From assembly GCA_964420455.1 (NCBI GenBank), contig CAYQTO010000148.1:1-9240 (forward strand): a stretch of DNA of 9,240 bases, given 5' to 3'. This stretch comes from CAYQTO01 sp964420455 (GTDB lineage: Bacteria; Sumerlaeota; Sumerlaeia; SLMS01). The notes below the pieces were generated by a model that worked only from the letters and a program-made list of their open reading frames with translations, did not search any database and was not told the DNA's origin. The stretch's first letter is position 1, and the number at the start of each line of letters is the position of its first letter. The position numbers and the translations under genes were made by a program. Positions 1 through 6,945 of this stretch are shown in pieces.

Positions 1-1334
1 GCTTCTCCTTCTTCTGGGCGATCGGCATGAACTTCTTCATGGAGGTGGCGAAGATGCGCGCGGCGCGCGTGCTCTGGGCCAAACTCGTGAAGCAGTTCAA
101 CCCGAAGAACCCGAAGTCGATGGCGCTGCGCACGCACTCACAAACGTCGGGCTATTCGCTGACGGAGCAGGATCCCTACAACAACGTGACGCGGACGGCG
201 ATCGAGGCGCTCGCGGCGGCTCTCGGCCACACCCAGTCGCTCCACACCAATGCGCTGGACGAGGCAATCGCGCTGCCCACGGACTTCTCCGCCCGCATCG
301 CCCGCAACACCCAGCTGATCCTCCAGCAGGAGACCAACATCACCAGGGTCGTCGATCCCTGGGCGGGGTCCTACTACGTGGAGTCGCTGACCAAGGAACT
401 GATGGAACGCTCGTGGGCGCTGATCAAGGAGGTCGACGAGCTTGGAGGCATGGCGAAAGCCATCGAGACCGGCATCCCGAAGATGCGCATCGAGGAAGCG
501 GCGGCGCGCAAGCAGGCACGGATCGATTCAGGGCGCGAGATCATCGTCGGCCTCAACAAGTACCGTCTCGTGAAGGAAGACCCGCTCGATATCCTGAACA
601 TCGACAACACGGCGGTGCGCGAGGCGCAGATCCGCCGGCTGGAGAAGCTCCGCGGCATGCGTAACGAGGACGACGTGCAGGCGTCCTTGAAGGCCATCAC
701 CCGTGCGTCGGAAACCGGCGAGGGGAACCTGCTGGCGCTCGCCGTGGACGCGGTCCACAAGTTCGCCACCGTCGGGGAGATCAGCTACGCCATGGAGAAG
801 GTCTTCGGGCGCTACAAGCCACACGTCCATCAGATCGTGGGAGTCTACCGCAAGGAGGCGGAAGGCATGGACGCGCTTGAGGAAGGGATCAAGCGGACGG
901 AGGAGTTCCTGGCGCTGGAGGGCCGGCGGCCGCGCATCCTGGTGGCCAAGCTCGGCCAGGACGGTCATGACCGGGGCGCGAAGGTTATTGCCACGGCGTT
1001 TGCCGACATGGGCTTCGACGTCGACATTGGTTCGCTGTTCCAGACGCCGGAGGAAGTCGCGGACCAGGCGGTGGAGAACGACGTCCATGTGGTGGGCGTC
1101 TCGTCGCTGGCGGCGGGGCACAAGACGCTCGTGCCTTCGCTTGTGGCCGAGTTGAAGGCCCGCGGTCGCGAGGATATCGTGGTGGTATGCGGCGGCGTGA
1201 TTCCCGCCCAGGACTACGACTTCCTTTACGAGTCCGGTGTGTCGGCGGTGTTTGGTCCGGGTACGATCATCCCGGAAGCCGCGCGCAAGATCCTCGACAT
1301 TTTGTTCGAGCAGATTTCCGAGGAAGTGGAGTAA
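1..1334 (+). CDS. mutB: methylmalonyl-CoA mutase, catalytic subunit (C-terminal part, 5' end outside window)
   Basis: This enzyme interconverts succinyl-CoA and (R)-methylmalonyl-CoA using adenosylcobalamin, in the cytoplasm. The reading frame is open from the left edge (first full codon at 3), so the start lies upstream. About 443 codons are present of a family length near 700. The first part is the end of the substrate-binding TIM barrel, with the family motifs FFWAIGMNFFMEVAK, RTHSQTSG and SLHTNALDEA. A linker follows, then the C-terminal B12-binding domain. That domain has the base-off DxHxxG motif as DGHDRG (960-977); the His codon at 966-968 is the expected cobalt ligand. The SSL (1101-1109) and CGG (1188-1196) loops of the Rossmann-like domain are also present. 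Barrel and B12 domain in one chain indicate the catalytic subunit, not a split small subunit. The stop is TAA at 1332-1334, and meaB follows 25 bases later. Whether a MutA-like partner lies upstream cannot be seen. Confidence 0.96.
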   Translation, partial: FSFFWAIGMNFFMEVAKMRAARVLWAKLVKQFNPKNPKSMALRTHSQTSGYSLTEQDPYNNVTRTAIEALAAALGHTQSLHTNALDEAIALPTDFSARIARNTQLILQQETNITRVVDPWAGSYYVESLTKELMERSWALIKEVDELGGMAKAIETGIPKMRIEEAAARKQARIDSGREIIVGLNKYRLVKEDPLDILNIDNTAVREAQIRRLEKLRGMRNEDDVQASLKAITRASETGEGNLLALAVDAVHKFATVGEISYAMEKVFGRYKPHVHQIVGVYRKEAEGMDALEEGIKRTEEFLALEGRRPRILVAKLGQDGHDRGAKVIATAFADMGFDVDIGSLFQTPEEVADQAVENDVHVVGVSSLAAGHKTLVPSLVAELKARGREDIVVVCGGVIPAQDYDFLYESGVSAVFGPGTIIPEAARKILDILFEQISEEVE

Positions 1335-1336
1335 GC

Positions 1337-1353
1337 AGGGCCGTCGCAGCCCT
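1337..1353 (+). other. short hairpin in the mutase-meaB gap
   Basis: AGGGC (1337-1341) and GCCCT (1349-1353) can form a perfect 5-bp stem with a 7-nt loop. It fills most of the 25-base gap and ends 6 bases before the chosen meaB start. There is no T-run, so it does not look like an intrinsic terminator. It takes up the only purine-rich stretch (GCAGGG, 1335-1340) upstream of that start, so it could modulate meaB translation. In GC-rich DNA it could also be chance. Confidence 0.3.
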
Positions 1354-1359
1354 CGCGCA

Positions 1360-2469
1360 ATGACCGATCCCGCAGACCAACACCACGACCAGGAGTCCCT
1401 CCACGTCATGCCCGGCGTTTCCGTGGACGCGGGCAGGGTTGTGCCTCCAAAGGCCAAGCGCCGCCTACTGACTGTGGAGCAGCACGTGGCCGGGGTTCGG
1501 GAGGGCAACCGGGCCATCATCGGCCGGACCTTTTCGCTTGTGGAAAGCACGAATCCGGCGCACCGCCAGAAGACCGGCGACATCCTCGAGCGGCTGCTCC
1601 CCTATACCGGGGCGTCTATACGGCTGGGCATCACCGGCGTGCCCGGCGTCGGCAAGAGCACCTTCATCGAGGCTCTCGGGATGCACCTGGTTGGCGAGGG
1701 CCACCGGGTGGCGGTGCTGACGGTGGATCCCTCGAGCCAGGTTTCCGGCGGGAGCATCCTGGGTGACAAGACCCGCATGGAGGAGCTCGCCCGTTGCCCG
1801 GAGGCCTTGATCCGGCCCTCGGCGAGTTCCGGGTGGCTGGGGGGCGTGGCCCGCGGCACCCGCGAGGCGATCCTGGTCTGCGAGGCAGCCGGGTACGACG
1901 TGGTGCTGGTGGAAACGGTGGGAGTCGGCCAATCGGAGACGCAGGTGGCCTCGATGGTCGACACGTTCCTTTTGCTCATGCTGGCGGGGGCGGGCGACGA
2001 GTTGCAGGGGATGAAGCGCGGCGTGATGGAGGTGGCCGACGCGATCGTGATCAACAAGGCGGACGGTGACAACGTGGGGCCGGCAAAGGTGGCCGCGCAG
2101 AAGTACCGCAACGCGCTGATGCTGCTGCGGCCGCAGCTGGAGGGATGGGAGCCGCAGGTGCTCACCTGCTCGTCGACGACGGGGGCCGGGATCCCGCAAG
2201 TCTGGCAGGTGATCGCGGACCACCGGGCGAAGCTCGAAAGCAGCGGGGAATTGGACCGCAAGCGCATCCGCCAGACCCTGAATTGGTTGCACCAGTTGGT
2301 CGAGTTCCTCCTTGTCGAGGATTTCCGTGGGCGGCCGGAAGTCCGCCGGCGATACGAGACCCTCGAGCGCGACGTGGTGGAGGGGCGACGGACGGCGTCC
2401 CAGGCCGCCGAGGAACTCGTGAGCGTCTATACAAACACACCCCAAACCTCCAAGGAGGAGCAGCAATGA
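1360..2469 (+). CDS. meaB: MeaB/ArgK-type GTPase, methylmalonyl-CoA mutase chaperone
   Basis: This is a P-loop GTPase of the G3E/MeaB family (ArgK, human MMAA). The family gates cofactor loading of the mutase and protects it from inactivation. From the ATG at 1360 it is 369 aa. Visible motifs are Walker A GVPGVGKST (93-101), VDPSS (122-126), SGGSILGDKTRM (129-140), the switch/Walker B segment VETVGVGQSE (184-193) and the guanine-specificity motif NKAD (232-235). The C-terminal helical part is the dimerisation region in known MeaB structures. The first 40 or so residues have no counterpart in the shorter E. coli ArgK. No clear ribosome binding site precedes 1360. An in-frame ATG at 1408, with AGGAG at 1391-1395, would give 353 aa and is a real alternative. 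A frame opening at 1237 overlaps the mutase and is less likely. The stop overlaps the epimerase start (ATGA), so the two are probably translationally coupled. Old annotations call such proteins LAO/AO transport ATPases; the mutase neighbour makes the chaperone role far more likely. Confidence 0.95.
   Translation: MTDPADQHHDQESLHVMPGVSVDAGRVVPPKAKRRLLTVEQHVAGVREGNRAIIGRTFSLVESTNPAHRQKTGDILERLLPYTGASIRLGITGVPGVGKSTFIEALGMHLVGEGHRVAVLTVDPSSQVSGGSILGDKTRMEELARCPEALIRPSASSGWLGGVARGTREAILVCEAAGYDVVLVETVGVGQSETQVASMVDTFLLLMLAGAGDELQGMKRGVMEVADAIVINKADGDNVGPAKVAAQKYRNALMLLRPQLEGWEPQVLTCSSTTGAGIPQVWQVIADHRAKLESSGELDRKRIRQTLNWLHQLVEFLLVEDFRGRPEVRRRYETLERDVVEGRRTASQAAEELVSVYTNTPQTSKEEQQ
2452..2458 (+). 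promoter_or_regulatory. ribosome binding site of the epimerase gene
   Basis: AAGGAGG, a near-perfect Shine-Dalgarno sequence, lies inside the last codons of meaB, 7 bases before the ATG at 2466. It fixes the epimerase start within an in-frame opening that extends upstream to 2145. It is the strongest such site in the window. Confidence 0.85.
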
Positions 2470-2879
2470 CCGTCAAGGCGGTGAACCACATCGGGATCGC
2501 AGTGACCTCGATCGACGAGCAGCGGGAGTTCTACGAGACGCAGCTCGGTGCGGAGTTCGAAGGGACGGAAGTCGTCGCCGACCAGAAGGTGAAGGTCGGA
2601 TTCTTCAAGGTGGGGGATGTGCGTCTCGAACTGCTCGAGCCGACGGATCCCACAAGCACCGTGGCCCAGTTCATCGAGAAGCGCGGCCAGGGCCTGCACC
2701 ACGTCGCCTATACGGTCGACGACATCCAGGCGCGCATCGCCGCCTTCAAGGAGGCGGGTCTGCGCATGATCGACGAGACCCCCCGCCCGGGCGCCCACCA
2801 CATGCAGATCGCCTTCATGCACCCCAAGAGTTCCCACGGCGTGCTGACGGAACTGTGCGAGCCGCCGAAGGACCACTGA
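2466..2879 (+). CDS. mce: methylmalonyl-CoA epimerase
   Basis: This 137-aa enzyme of the vicinal oxygen chelate (glyoxalase-like) superfamily converts the (R) and (S) epimers of methylmalonyl-CoA. It links the mutase product to the biotin-dependent decarboxylase. Two beta-alpha-beta modules are visible. The expected metal ligands are H8 (NHIGIAV), E55 (RLELLEP; Gln in the Propionibacterium enzyme), H79 (GLHHVAY) and E129 (VLTELCEP). By family alignment E129 is also a catalytic base. Length and the closing FMHPKSSHGVLTEL block are typical, so the gene looks intact. It overlaps meaB by ATGA and has its own strong ribosome binding site. Lactoylglutathione lyases share the fold, but the GLHHVAY and HPKSSHGVL signatures and the neighbours argue against that reading. 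Confidence 0.95.
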   Translation: MTVKAVNHIGIAVTSIDEQREFYETQLGAEFEGTEVVADQKVKVGFFKVGDVRLELLEPTDPTSTVAQFIEKRGQGLHHVAYTVDDIQARIAAFKEAGLRMIDETPRPGAHHMQIAFMHPKSSHGVLTELCEPPKDH

Positions 2880-2964
2880 ATCCCCCCCCGAAAGGGAGCC
2901 CGGACACGATCCCCCCGCGGCCGGACGAGCACCCGCCGCGAACGACACAAAGGAAAGATGCCCC
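2880..2964 (+). other. 85-base spacer with C-tracts and the ribosome binding site for mmdA
   Basis: This is the longest non-coding stretch in the window. It begins with a run of eight C (2882-2889) followed by GAAAGGG, which can form only a weak 3-bp stem closed by a GAAA loop. A second run of six C lies near 2911-2916. AAAGGAAAG (2949-2957) is a plausible Shine-Dalgarno for the ATG at 2965. I see no credible -35/-10 promoter pair and no terminator, so transcription probably reads through. Confidence 0.5.
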
Positions 2965-4536
2965 ATGAGCGAGAAGGCAGCGCCCAAGAAGCTCACCAAT
3001 CAGGACCGCATCCTTGAACTTCAGGAGAAGATCGCCAAGGAGATGCTTGGCGGCGGGAAGGACCGCATCGAGAAGCAGCATGCAGCGGGCAAGATGAGCG
3101 CCCGCGAGCGCATCTCCTCGATGGTCGACCCCGAGTCCTTCACCGAGTTCAACCTGTTTGCCCGCCACCGCGCCACCTACTTCGGCATGGACAAGAAGGA
3201 GATGCCGGCGGACGGCGTGGTGACCGGCACCGGGATGGTCGATGGCCGGCTGGTGCACCTGGCGAGCCAGGACTTCACGGTTGCCGGCGGCGCCGTCGGC
3301 GAGACCCACGGCAACAAGATCGTCGAAATGCAGAAGCAGGCCCTGAAGACGGGAACGCCCTTCCTCTTCATCAACGATTCCGGCGGTGCCCGCATCCAGG
3401 AGGGCATCGACAGCCTGTCGGCCTACTCCCGCATCTTCTATCACAACACCCTGCTGTCGGGGGTCGTCCCCCAGATTTCGCTGATCTGCGGCCCCTGTGC
3501 CGGCGGCGCCGCCTACAGTCCGGCCCTTACCGACTTCATCATCCAGACCCGCAGGGCCCACATGTTCATCACCGGCCCGGCGGTCATCAAGCAGGTCACC
3601 GGCGAGGAGGTTTCCGCCGATGCCCTCGGTGGCGCCGACAACCAGATGTCCAGGGCCGGCAACGTCCACTTCATCGCCGAGGACGACCAGCACGCCATCG
3701 ACATCGCCCGCAAGCTCCTCTCGTTCCTTCCCAGCAACAACCTGGAGGACCCGCCCCGCCTCCCCAGCGAGGACATGGTCTGCCCCGCCCCGGAGTTGAA
3801 CACCATCATCCCTGACGACCCCAAGCGCGGCTACGACGTGCGCGACATCATCAGGTTGATCGTGGACCACGGGGATTTCCTCGAGGTGCAGGAGCACTTT
3901 GCGAAGAGCGCGGTGGTCGGCTTCGGCCGCGTCCTCGGCCGGACGGTGGGGGTCGTTGCCAACCAACCGATTGCCATGGCCGGAGTGCTCGACATCGACA
4001 GTTCAGACAAGATCTCGCGCTTTGTCCGGTTCTGTAACGCGTTCAACATCCCGTTGGTGACGCTGGTGGACGTGCCGGGGTTCCTCCCGGGCGTCCAGCA
4101 GGAGTATGGCGGCATTATCCGCCACGGCGCGAAGGTGCTGTTCGCGTATTCCGCGGCGACGGTGGCCAAGATCACGATCGTCCTGCGCAAGGCCTATGGC
4201 GGGGCTTACGTGGCGATGTGCTCCAAGGACCTGGGGGCAGACCGTGTGGCCGCCTGGCCAACCGCGGAGGTCGCGGTGATGGGTGCCGAGGGCGCCGTGG
4301 CGGTCGTGTTCAAGAAGGAGATCGACGGAGCCGAGGACCAGGAAGCGCGGCGTGCGGAACTGATCGAGGAGTACCGCAGCACCTTCTCCTCGCCGTACAT
4401 GGCGGCGAGCCGCGGCCTGGTGGACAACATCATCGAGCCTGCGGAGACGCGCTGCTACATTGCCAACTCCCTGGAGGCGCTGCGCAACAAGCGCGAGCTC
4501 CGGCCGGAAAAGAAACACGGCCTGATCCCCATGTAG
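2965..4536 (+). CDS. mmdA: methylmalonyl-CoA decarboxylase alpha subunit (carboxyltransferase)
   Basis: This 523-aa protein is a biotin-dependent acyl-CoA carboxyltransferase of the MmdA/PccB family, of full usual length. In the decarboxylase it moves CO2 from (S)-methylmalonyl-CoA to biotin on the carrier protein and releases propionyl-CoA. It has two crotonase-fold halves. The N-terminal half carries the acyl-CoA oxyanion-hole motif CGPCAGGAAYSPA (175-187; GG at 180-181). The C-terminal half carries the biotin-side motif RKAYGGAYVAM (408-418; GG at 412-413), with DVPGFLPG ahead of it. KMSARERI near the N terminus and the C-terminal KKHGLIPM are family hallmarks. The sequence alone barely separates MmdA from PccB of propionyl-CoA carboxylase. 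The call as decarboxylase rests on the adjacent OadG- and OadB-like membrane subunits and the absence of a biotin carboxylase. The start has an acceptable ribosome binding site, and the next gene begins 39 bases after the stop. Confidence 0.93.
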   Translation: MSEKAAPKKLTNQDRILELQEKIAKEMLGGGKDRIEKQHAAGKMSARERISSMVDPESFTEFNLFARHRATYFGMDKKEMPADGVVTGTGMVDGRLVHLASQDFTVAGGAVGETHGNKIVEMQKQALKTGTPFLFINDSGGARIQEGIDSLSAYSRIFYHNTLLSGVVPQISLICGPCAGGAAYSPALTDFIIQTRRAHMFITGPAVIKQVTGEEVSADALGGADNQMSRAGNVHFIAEDDQHAIDIARKLLSFLPSNNLEDPPRLPSEDMVCPAPELNTIIPDDPKRGYDVRDIIRLIVDHGDFLEVQEHFAKSAVVGFGRVLGRTVGVVANQPIAMAGVLDIDSSDKISRFVRFCNAFNIPLVTLVDVPGFLPGVQQEYGGIIRHGAKVLFAYSAATVAKITIVLRKAYGGAYVAMCSKDLGADRVAAWPTAEVAVMGAEGAVAVVFKKEIDGAEDQEARRAELIEEYRSTFSSPYMAASRGLVDNIIEPAETRCYIANSLEALRNKRELRPEKKHGLIPM

Positions 4537-4575
4537 GCCGTGCCGAACGTCTATACAGAGCGAGGACCCAACGAG

Positions 4576-5001
4576 ATGTATCTGTCATTGCTGGCAACAA
4601 CCGGATCGGAAGGGATCATGGACGGCCTCGGGCTGACGATCGTGGGAATGGGCGTCGTCTTCCTGGCGCTGATCGCAATCTGGGGGATGTTGATCCTGAT
4701 TGGCGAGGCGTTTGGCAAGGAGGCGGTCGGCGGCGGAAAACAGGACGGGCCTGCGGCCCGGACGGCATCACCGCCCGCAGCGGCCGCTCCGGCAGCCGTG
4801 GTGTCCGAACCGGCGCCCGCCAACGGAACCATCCCTCCGGAAATCCTCGCGGCGATCACCGCCGCGGTGGCCGTCGCCGTCCAGCAGCCGTTTCGCATTC
4901 GCCGGGTTCGTTTCTCCCCGACCGACAACCAAAGCGCCTGGGCCTCTCAGGGCCGCCAGGCCATCCACGCTTCGCACCGCCTCAGAAAGGGAAGCCGATG
5001 A
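4576..5001 (+). CDS. mmdD: OadG/MmdD-like small membrane subunit of the Na+-pumping decarboxylase
   Basis: This is a small single-span membrane protein of 141 aa, expected to assemble and anchor the decarboxylase complex at the inner membrane. One hydrophobic helix covers about 17-43 (GLGLTIVGMGVVF start, typical of OadG). An Ala/Pro/Gly-rich linker follows (about 50-86), then a small Ala-rich helix (88-103) and a basic tail with FRIRRVRF (106-113) and W122-x4-GR. The tail resembles the C-terminal part of MmdD-type subunits, thought to hold the alpha subunit; that role is inference here. It is clearly longer than Klebsiella OadG (about 83 aa). I chose the ATG at 4576, with CGAGGA at 4561-4566. 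A GTG at 4540 (153 aa) and an ATG at 4618, next to the GLGL helix, are alternatives. The stop overlaps the biotin carrier start (ATGA). Confidence 0.85.
   Translation: MYLSLLATTGSEGIMDGLGLTIVGMGVVFLALIAIWGMLILIGEAFGKEAVGGGKQDGPAARTASPPAAAAPAAVVSEPAPANGTIPPEILAAITAAVAVAVQQPFRIRRVRFSPTDNQSAWASQGRQAIHASHRLRKGSR
4986..4992 (+). promoter_or_regulatory. ribosome binding site of the biotin carrier gene
   Basis: AAAGGGA lies 5 bases before the ATG at 4998, inside the 3' end of mmdD. It supports this start within a long in-frame opening that runs from 4218 across mmdA and mmdD. Confidence 0.7.
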
Positions 5002-5384
5002 AACTCCGCGTCACCGTTGATGGAACTGCCTACGAAGTGGAAGTCGATATTCTGGAGGATTCCGGTGCCGGGGCGGCTCCCGCTCCGGTTCCTGCTCCCG
5101 CCGCGGCGCCGCGACCTGCCGCGCCACCCCCGGCCGCCGCGCCCGCACCCGCGCCTGCTCCCTCCGCCGGCGGCGATGTCTTCCCCGCCCCCCTCGCGGG
5201 AACGATTCGCGCCATCCACGTCAAGCCCGGCGACGAGGTCGCGGCCAACCAGGAGATCATGGTCCTCGAGGCCATGAAGATGGAGACCAGCATCTCGGCA
5301 CCGAGGGCGGGAACGATCAAGGCAGTGCTCGTGAATAACGGCGACGCCGTCCAGGCCGGCCAGGGACTCGTCGAGTTCGGCTGA
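4998..5384 (+). CDS. mmdC: biotin carboxyl carrier protein (gamma subunit)
   Basis: This 128-aa carrier shuttles the carboxyl group as carboxybiotin between the alpha subunit and the membrane beta subunit. Residues 1-20 form a short beta segment (MKLRVTVDGTAYEVEV) typical of carriers in decarboxylase and propionyl-CoA carboxylase clusters. Residues about 22-58 are a flexible linker made almost only of Ala and Pro. Residues 60-128 are a complete biotinyl domain, with the attachment motif EAMKMET; the biotinylated Lys is K94 (codon 5277-5279). The paired glycines of the barrel (PLAGTI and PRAGTI) are in place. It overlaps the preceding subunit gene by ATGA and is followed by a 61-base gap before the beta subunit. 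A lipoyl carrier is excluded by the MKM motif and by context with the carboxyltransferase and BirA. Confidence 0.96.
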   Translation: MKLRVTVDGTAYEVEVDILEDSGAGAAPAPVPAPAAAPRPAAPPPAAAPAPAPAPSAGGDVFPAPLAGTIRAIHVKPGDEVAANQEIMVLEAMKMETSISAPRAGTIKAVLVNNGDAVQAGQGLVEFG

Positions 5385-5445
5385 CTCCGTCGGGCCCCGG
5401 CTTTCCGTACGTATATCTCCTGTCGCGCAAAGGGCGAAGACTTTC

Positions 5446-6924
5446 ATGCTAGAAACCTTCACAAACTTCCTGACGGACTCCGGCTTCGGCCAGTTCGCCA
5501 TCGGAAACCTGGTGATGATCGGCGTTGGCCTGCTGTTCATCTGGCTCGCGATCAAGAAGGGCTTCGAGCCCCTGCTCCTGGTTCCGATCGGCTTTGGTAT
5601 CCTTATTGGCAACATCCCCTACAATTCCCAGAAGCTGAACCTCGGCGTCTACGACGGCCCGGTGAGCGAGGAAAACCTCCTGTATTTCAACACCGGTGAT
5701 CCGCTCACAATCCCCACCCTCGGGGAATCTTTCGAGCCGTGGGAGCGCCTGCCGGATGTGTCCGCGGTGCACGACCTGGCGATGAAGGACCTCGAGGAAG
5801 GCGAGGAGCGCCTCGTCGTCATGGTACACCGCGACGAACGCCTCGCACCGTGGGTCGCCGTGGAGAAATCCGGCCTTTATCCCGCCGCCAACGGCAACCG
5901 GGTCCTTGTCATCAAGGAGGAGGGCGATGGCGCCACCGGAGACAACGGCCGCGACGGCCGGTATCCCGAGGTCATTCCTCCCGAGAAGCAGGACCTGTGG
6001 AACGCCTCGGTCATGTGGTTCCTCTTTCGCGGGATCGAATGGGGGTTCTATCCCCCGTTGATCTTCCTCGGGGTGGGCGCGCTGACGGATTTCGGCCCGC
6101 TGCTCGCCCGGCCCAAGACCATCCTCCTCGGCGCGGCGGCACAGTTTGGCATCTTTGGGGCCCTCATGCTCTCCCTCCTGCTTAACTTTGACATGAACGA
6201 GGCGGCCTCCATCGGCATCATCGGCGGTGCCGACGGGCCCACGGCGATCTTCACCTGTACCAAGCTCGCTCCGCACCTTCTCGGCGCGGTGGCCCTCGCG
6301 GCGTATAGCTACATGGCCATGGTGCCCATCATCCAGCCGCCCATCATGAAACTGCTCACAACGCGCGAGGAACGGCTCATCCGCATGGAGCCCCCCAAGG
6401 AAGTCTCGAAGACCATGCGCATTGTCTTCCCGATTGCCGCCTTCCTTCTCACGGCGCTGATCGCCAACGGCGCGCTGCCGCTGCTCGGGATGCTCTTCTT
6501 CGGCAACCTGCTCCGCGAGTGCCTCGTGACGGACCGGCTCGCCAAGACGGCCCAGACCTCCTTCCTCGACATCGTGACAATCCTCCTGGGCGTCACCGTT
6601 GGGGCAAAGACCCAGGCGAGCAACTTCCTCACCTACGAGACGATCTACATCTTCATCCTCGGGATTGTGGCCTTCTCGATCGCGACGGCGACGGGCCTGC
6701 TCTTCGCCAAGCTGATGAACGCCATGAGCAAGGAAGCAATCAATCCGCTGATCGGCGCGGCGGGGGTATCGGCGGTGCCGATGGCGGCGCGGGTGGTCCA
6801 GAAAGTGGCCCACCAGGAAGACCCGCAGAACTTCCTGCTGATGCACGCGATGGGGCCCAACGTGGCCGGCGTGATTGGATCTGCGGTGGCGGCGGGCGTG
6901 CTGCTCTCGCACCTGGCGGGTTAG
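5446..6924 (+). CDS. mmdB: Na+-translocating decarboxylase beta subunit (OadB/MmdB family)
   Basis: This polytopic membrane protein of 492 aa decarboxylates carboxybiotin and couples this to Na+ export. Two N-terminal helices (about 17-36 and 41-57, with FEPLLLVPIGFGILIGNIP) precede a large hydrophilic stretch (about 59-187). The conserved membrane core begins with YPPLIFLGVGALTDFGPLLA. Residues studied for Na+ transport in Klebsiella OadB all have exact counterparts at a constant offset of 60: D203 is D263 (GGADGPTAI), Y229 is Y289 (AAYSYMA), N373 is N433, G377 is G437, S382 is S442, R389 is R449, and N412 (GPNVAGVIGSA) is N472. Those literature numbers are from memory. The roughly 60 extra residues relative to Klebsiella all lie before D263, in the acidic loop. 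AAAGGG (5429-5434) is a spaced but usable ribosome binding site. The protein looks intact and functional. Confidence 0.95.
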   Translation: MLETFTNFLTDSGFGQFAIGNLVMIGVGLLFIWLAIKKGFEPLLLVPIGFGILIGNIPYNSQKLNLGVYDGPVSEENLLYFNTGDPLTIPTLGESFEPWERLPDVSAVHDLAMKDLEEGEERLVVMVHRDERLAPWVAVEKSGLYPAANGNRVLVIKEEGDGATGDNGRDGRYPEVIPPEKQDLWNASVMWFLFRGIEWGFYPPLIFLGVGALTDFGPLLARPKTILLGAAAQFGIFGALMLSLLLNFDMNEAASIGIIGGADGPTAIFTCTKLAPHLLGAVALAAYSYMAMVPIIQPPIMKLLTTREERLIRMEPPKEVSKTMRIVFPIAAFLLTALIANGALPLLGMLFFGNLLRECLVTDRLAKTAQTSFLDIVTILLGVTVGAKTQASNFLTYETIYIFILGIVAFSIATATGLLFAKLMNAMSKEAINPLIGAAGVSAVPMAARVVQKVAHQEDPQNFLLMHAMGPNVAGVIGSAVAAGVLLSHLAG

Positions 6925-6945
6925 GGGGCCACGAAGAAGCAGCCC

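Noticed and set aside
1237..1359. Upstream extension of meaB overlapping the mutase 3' end
   Set aside because: The extra residues are Arg/Ser-rich and read through conserved mutase codons in another frame. The homologous part begins well after 1408.
3497..3799. Small + strand frame inside mmdA
   Set aside because: It lies wholly within the well-conserved carboxyltransferase gene. Its Pro/Ser/Arg-rich translation has no recognisable feature.
2815..3966. 383-codon minus-strand open frame opposite mmdA
   Set aside because: It is antisense to conserved carboxyltransferase motifs and has low-complexity composition, so it is a codon-bias shadow.
4218..4997. Long in-frame N-terminal extension of the biotin carrier across mmdA and mmdD
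   Set aside because: The extension is Gly/Arg-rich out-of-frame sequence. The ATG at 4998 has a ribosome binding site and starts exactly at the conserved MKLRVTVDG segment.
5385..5445. Possible promoter or terminator between the biotin carrier and beta subunit genes
   Set aside because: The TACGTATAT stretch has no matching -35 element and no strong GC stem with a T-run, so simple read-through is more likely.
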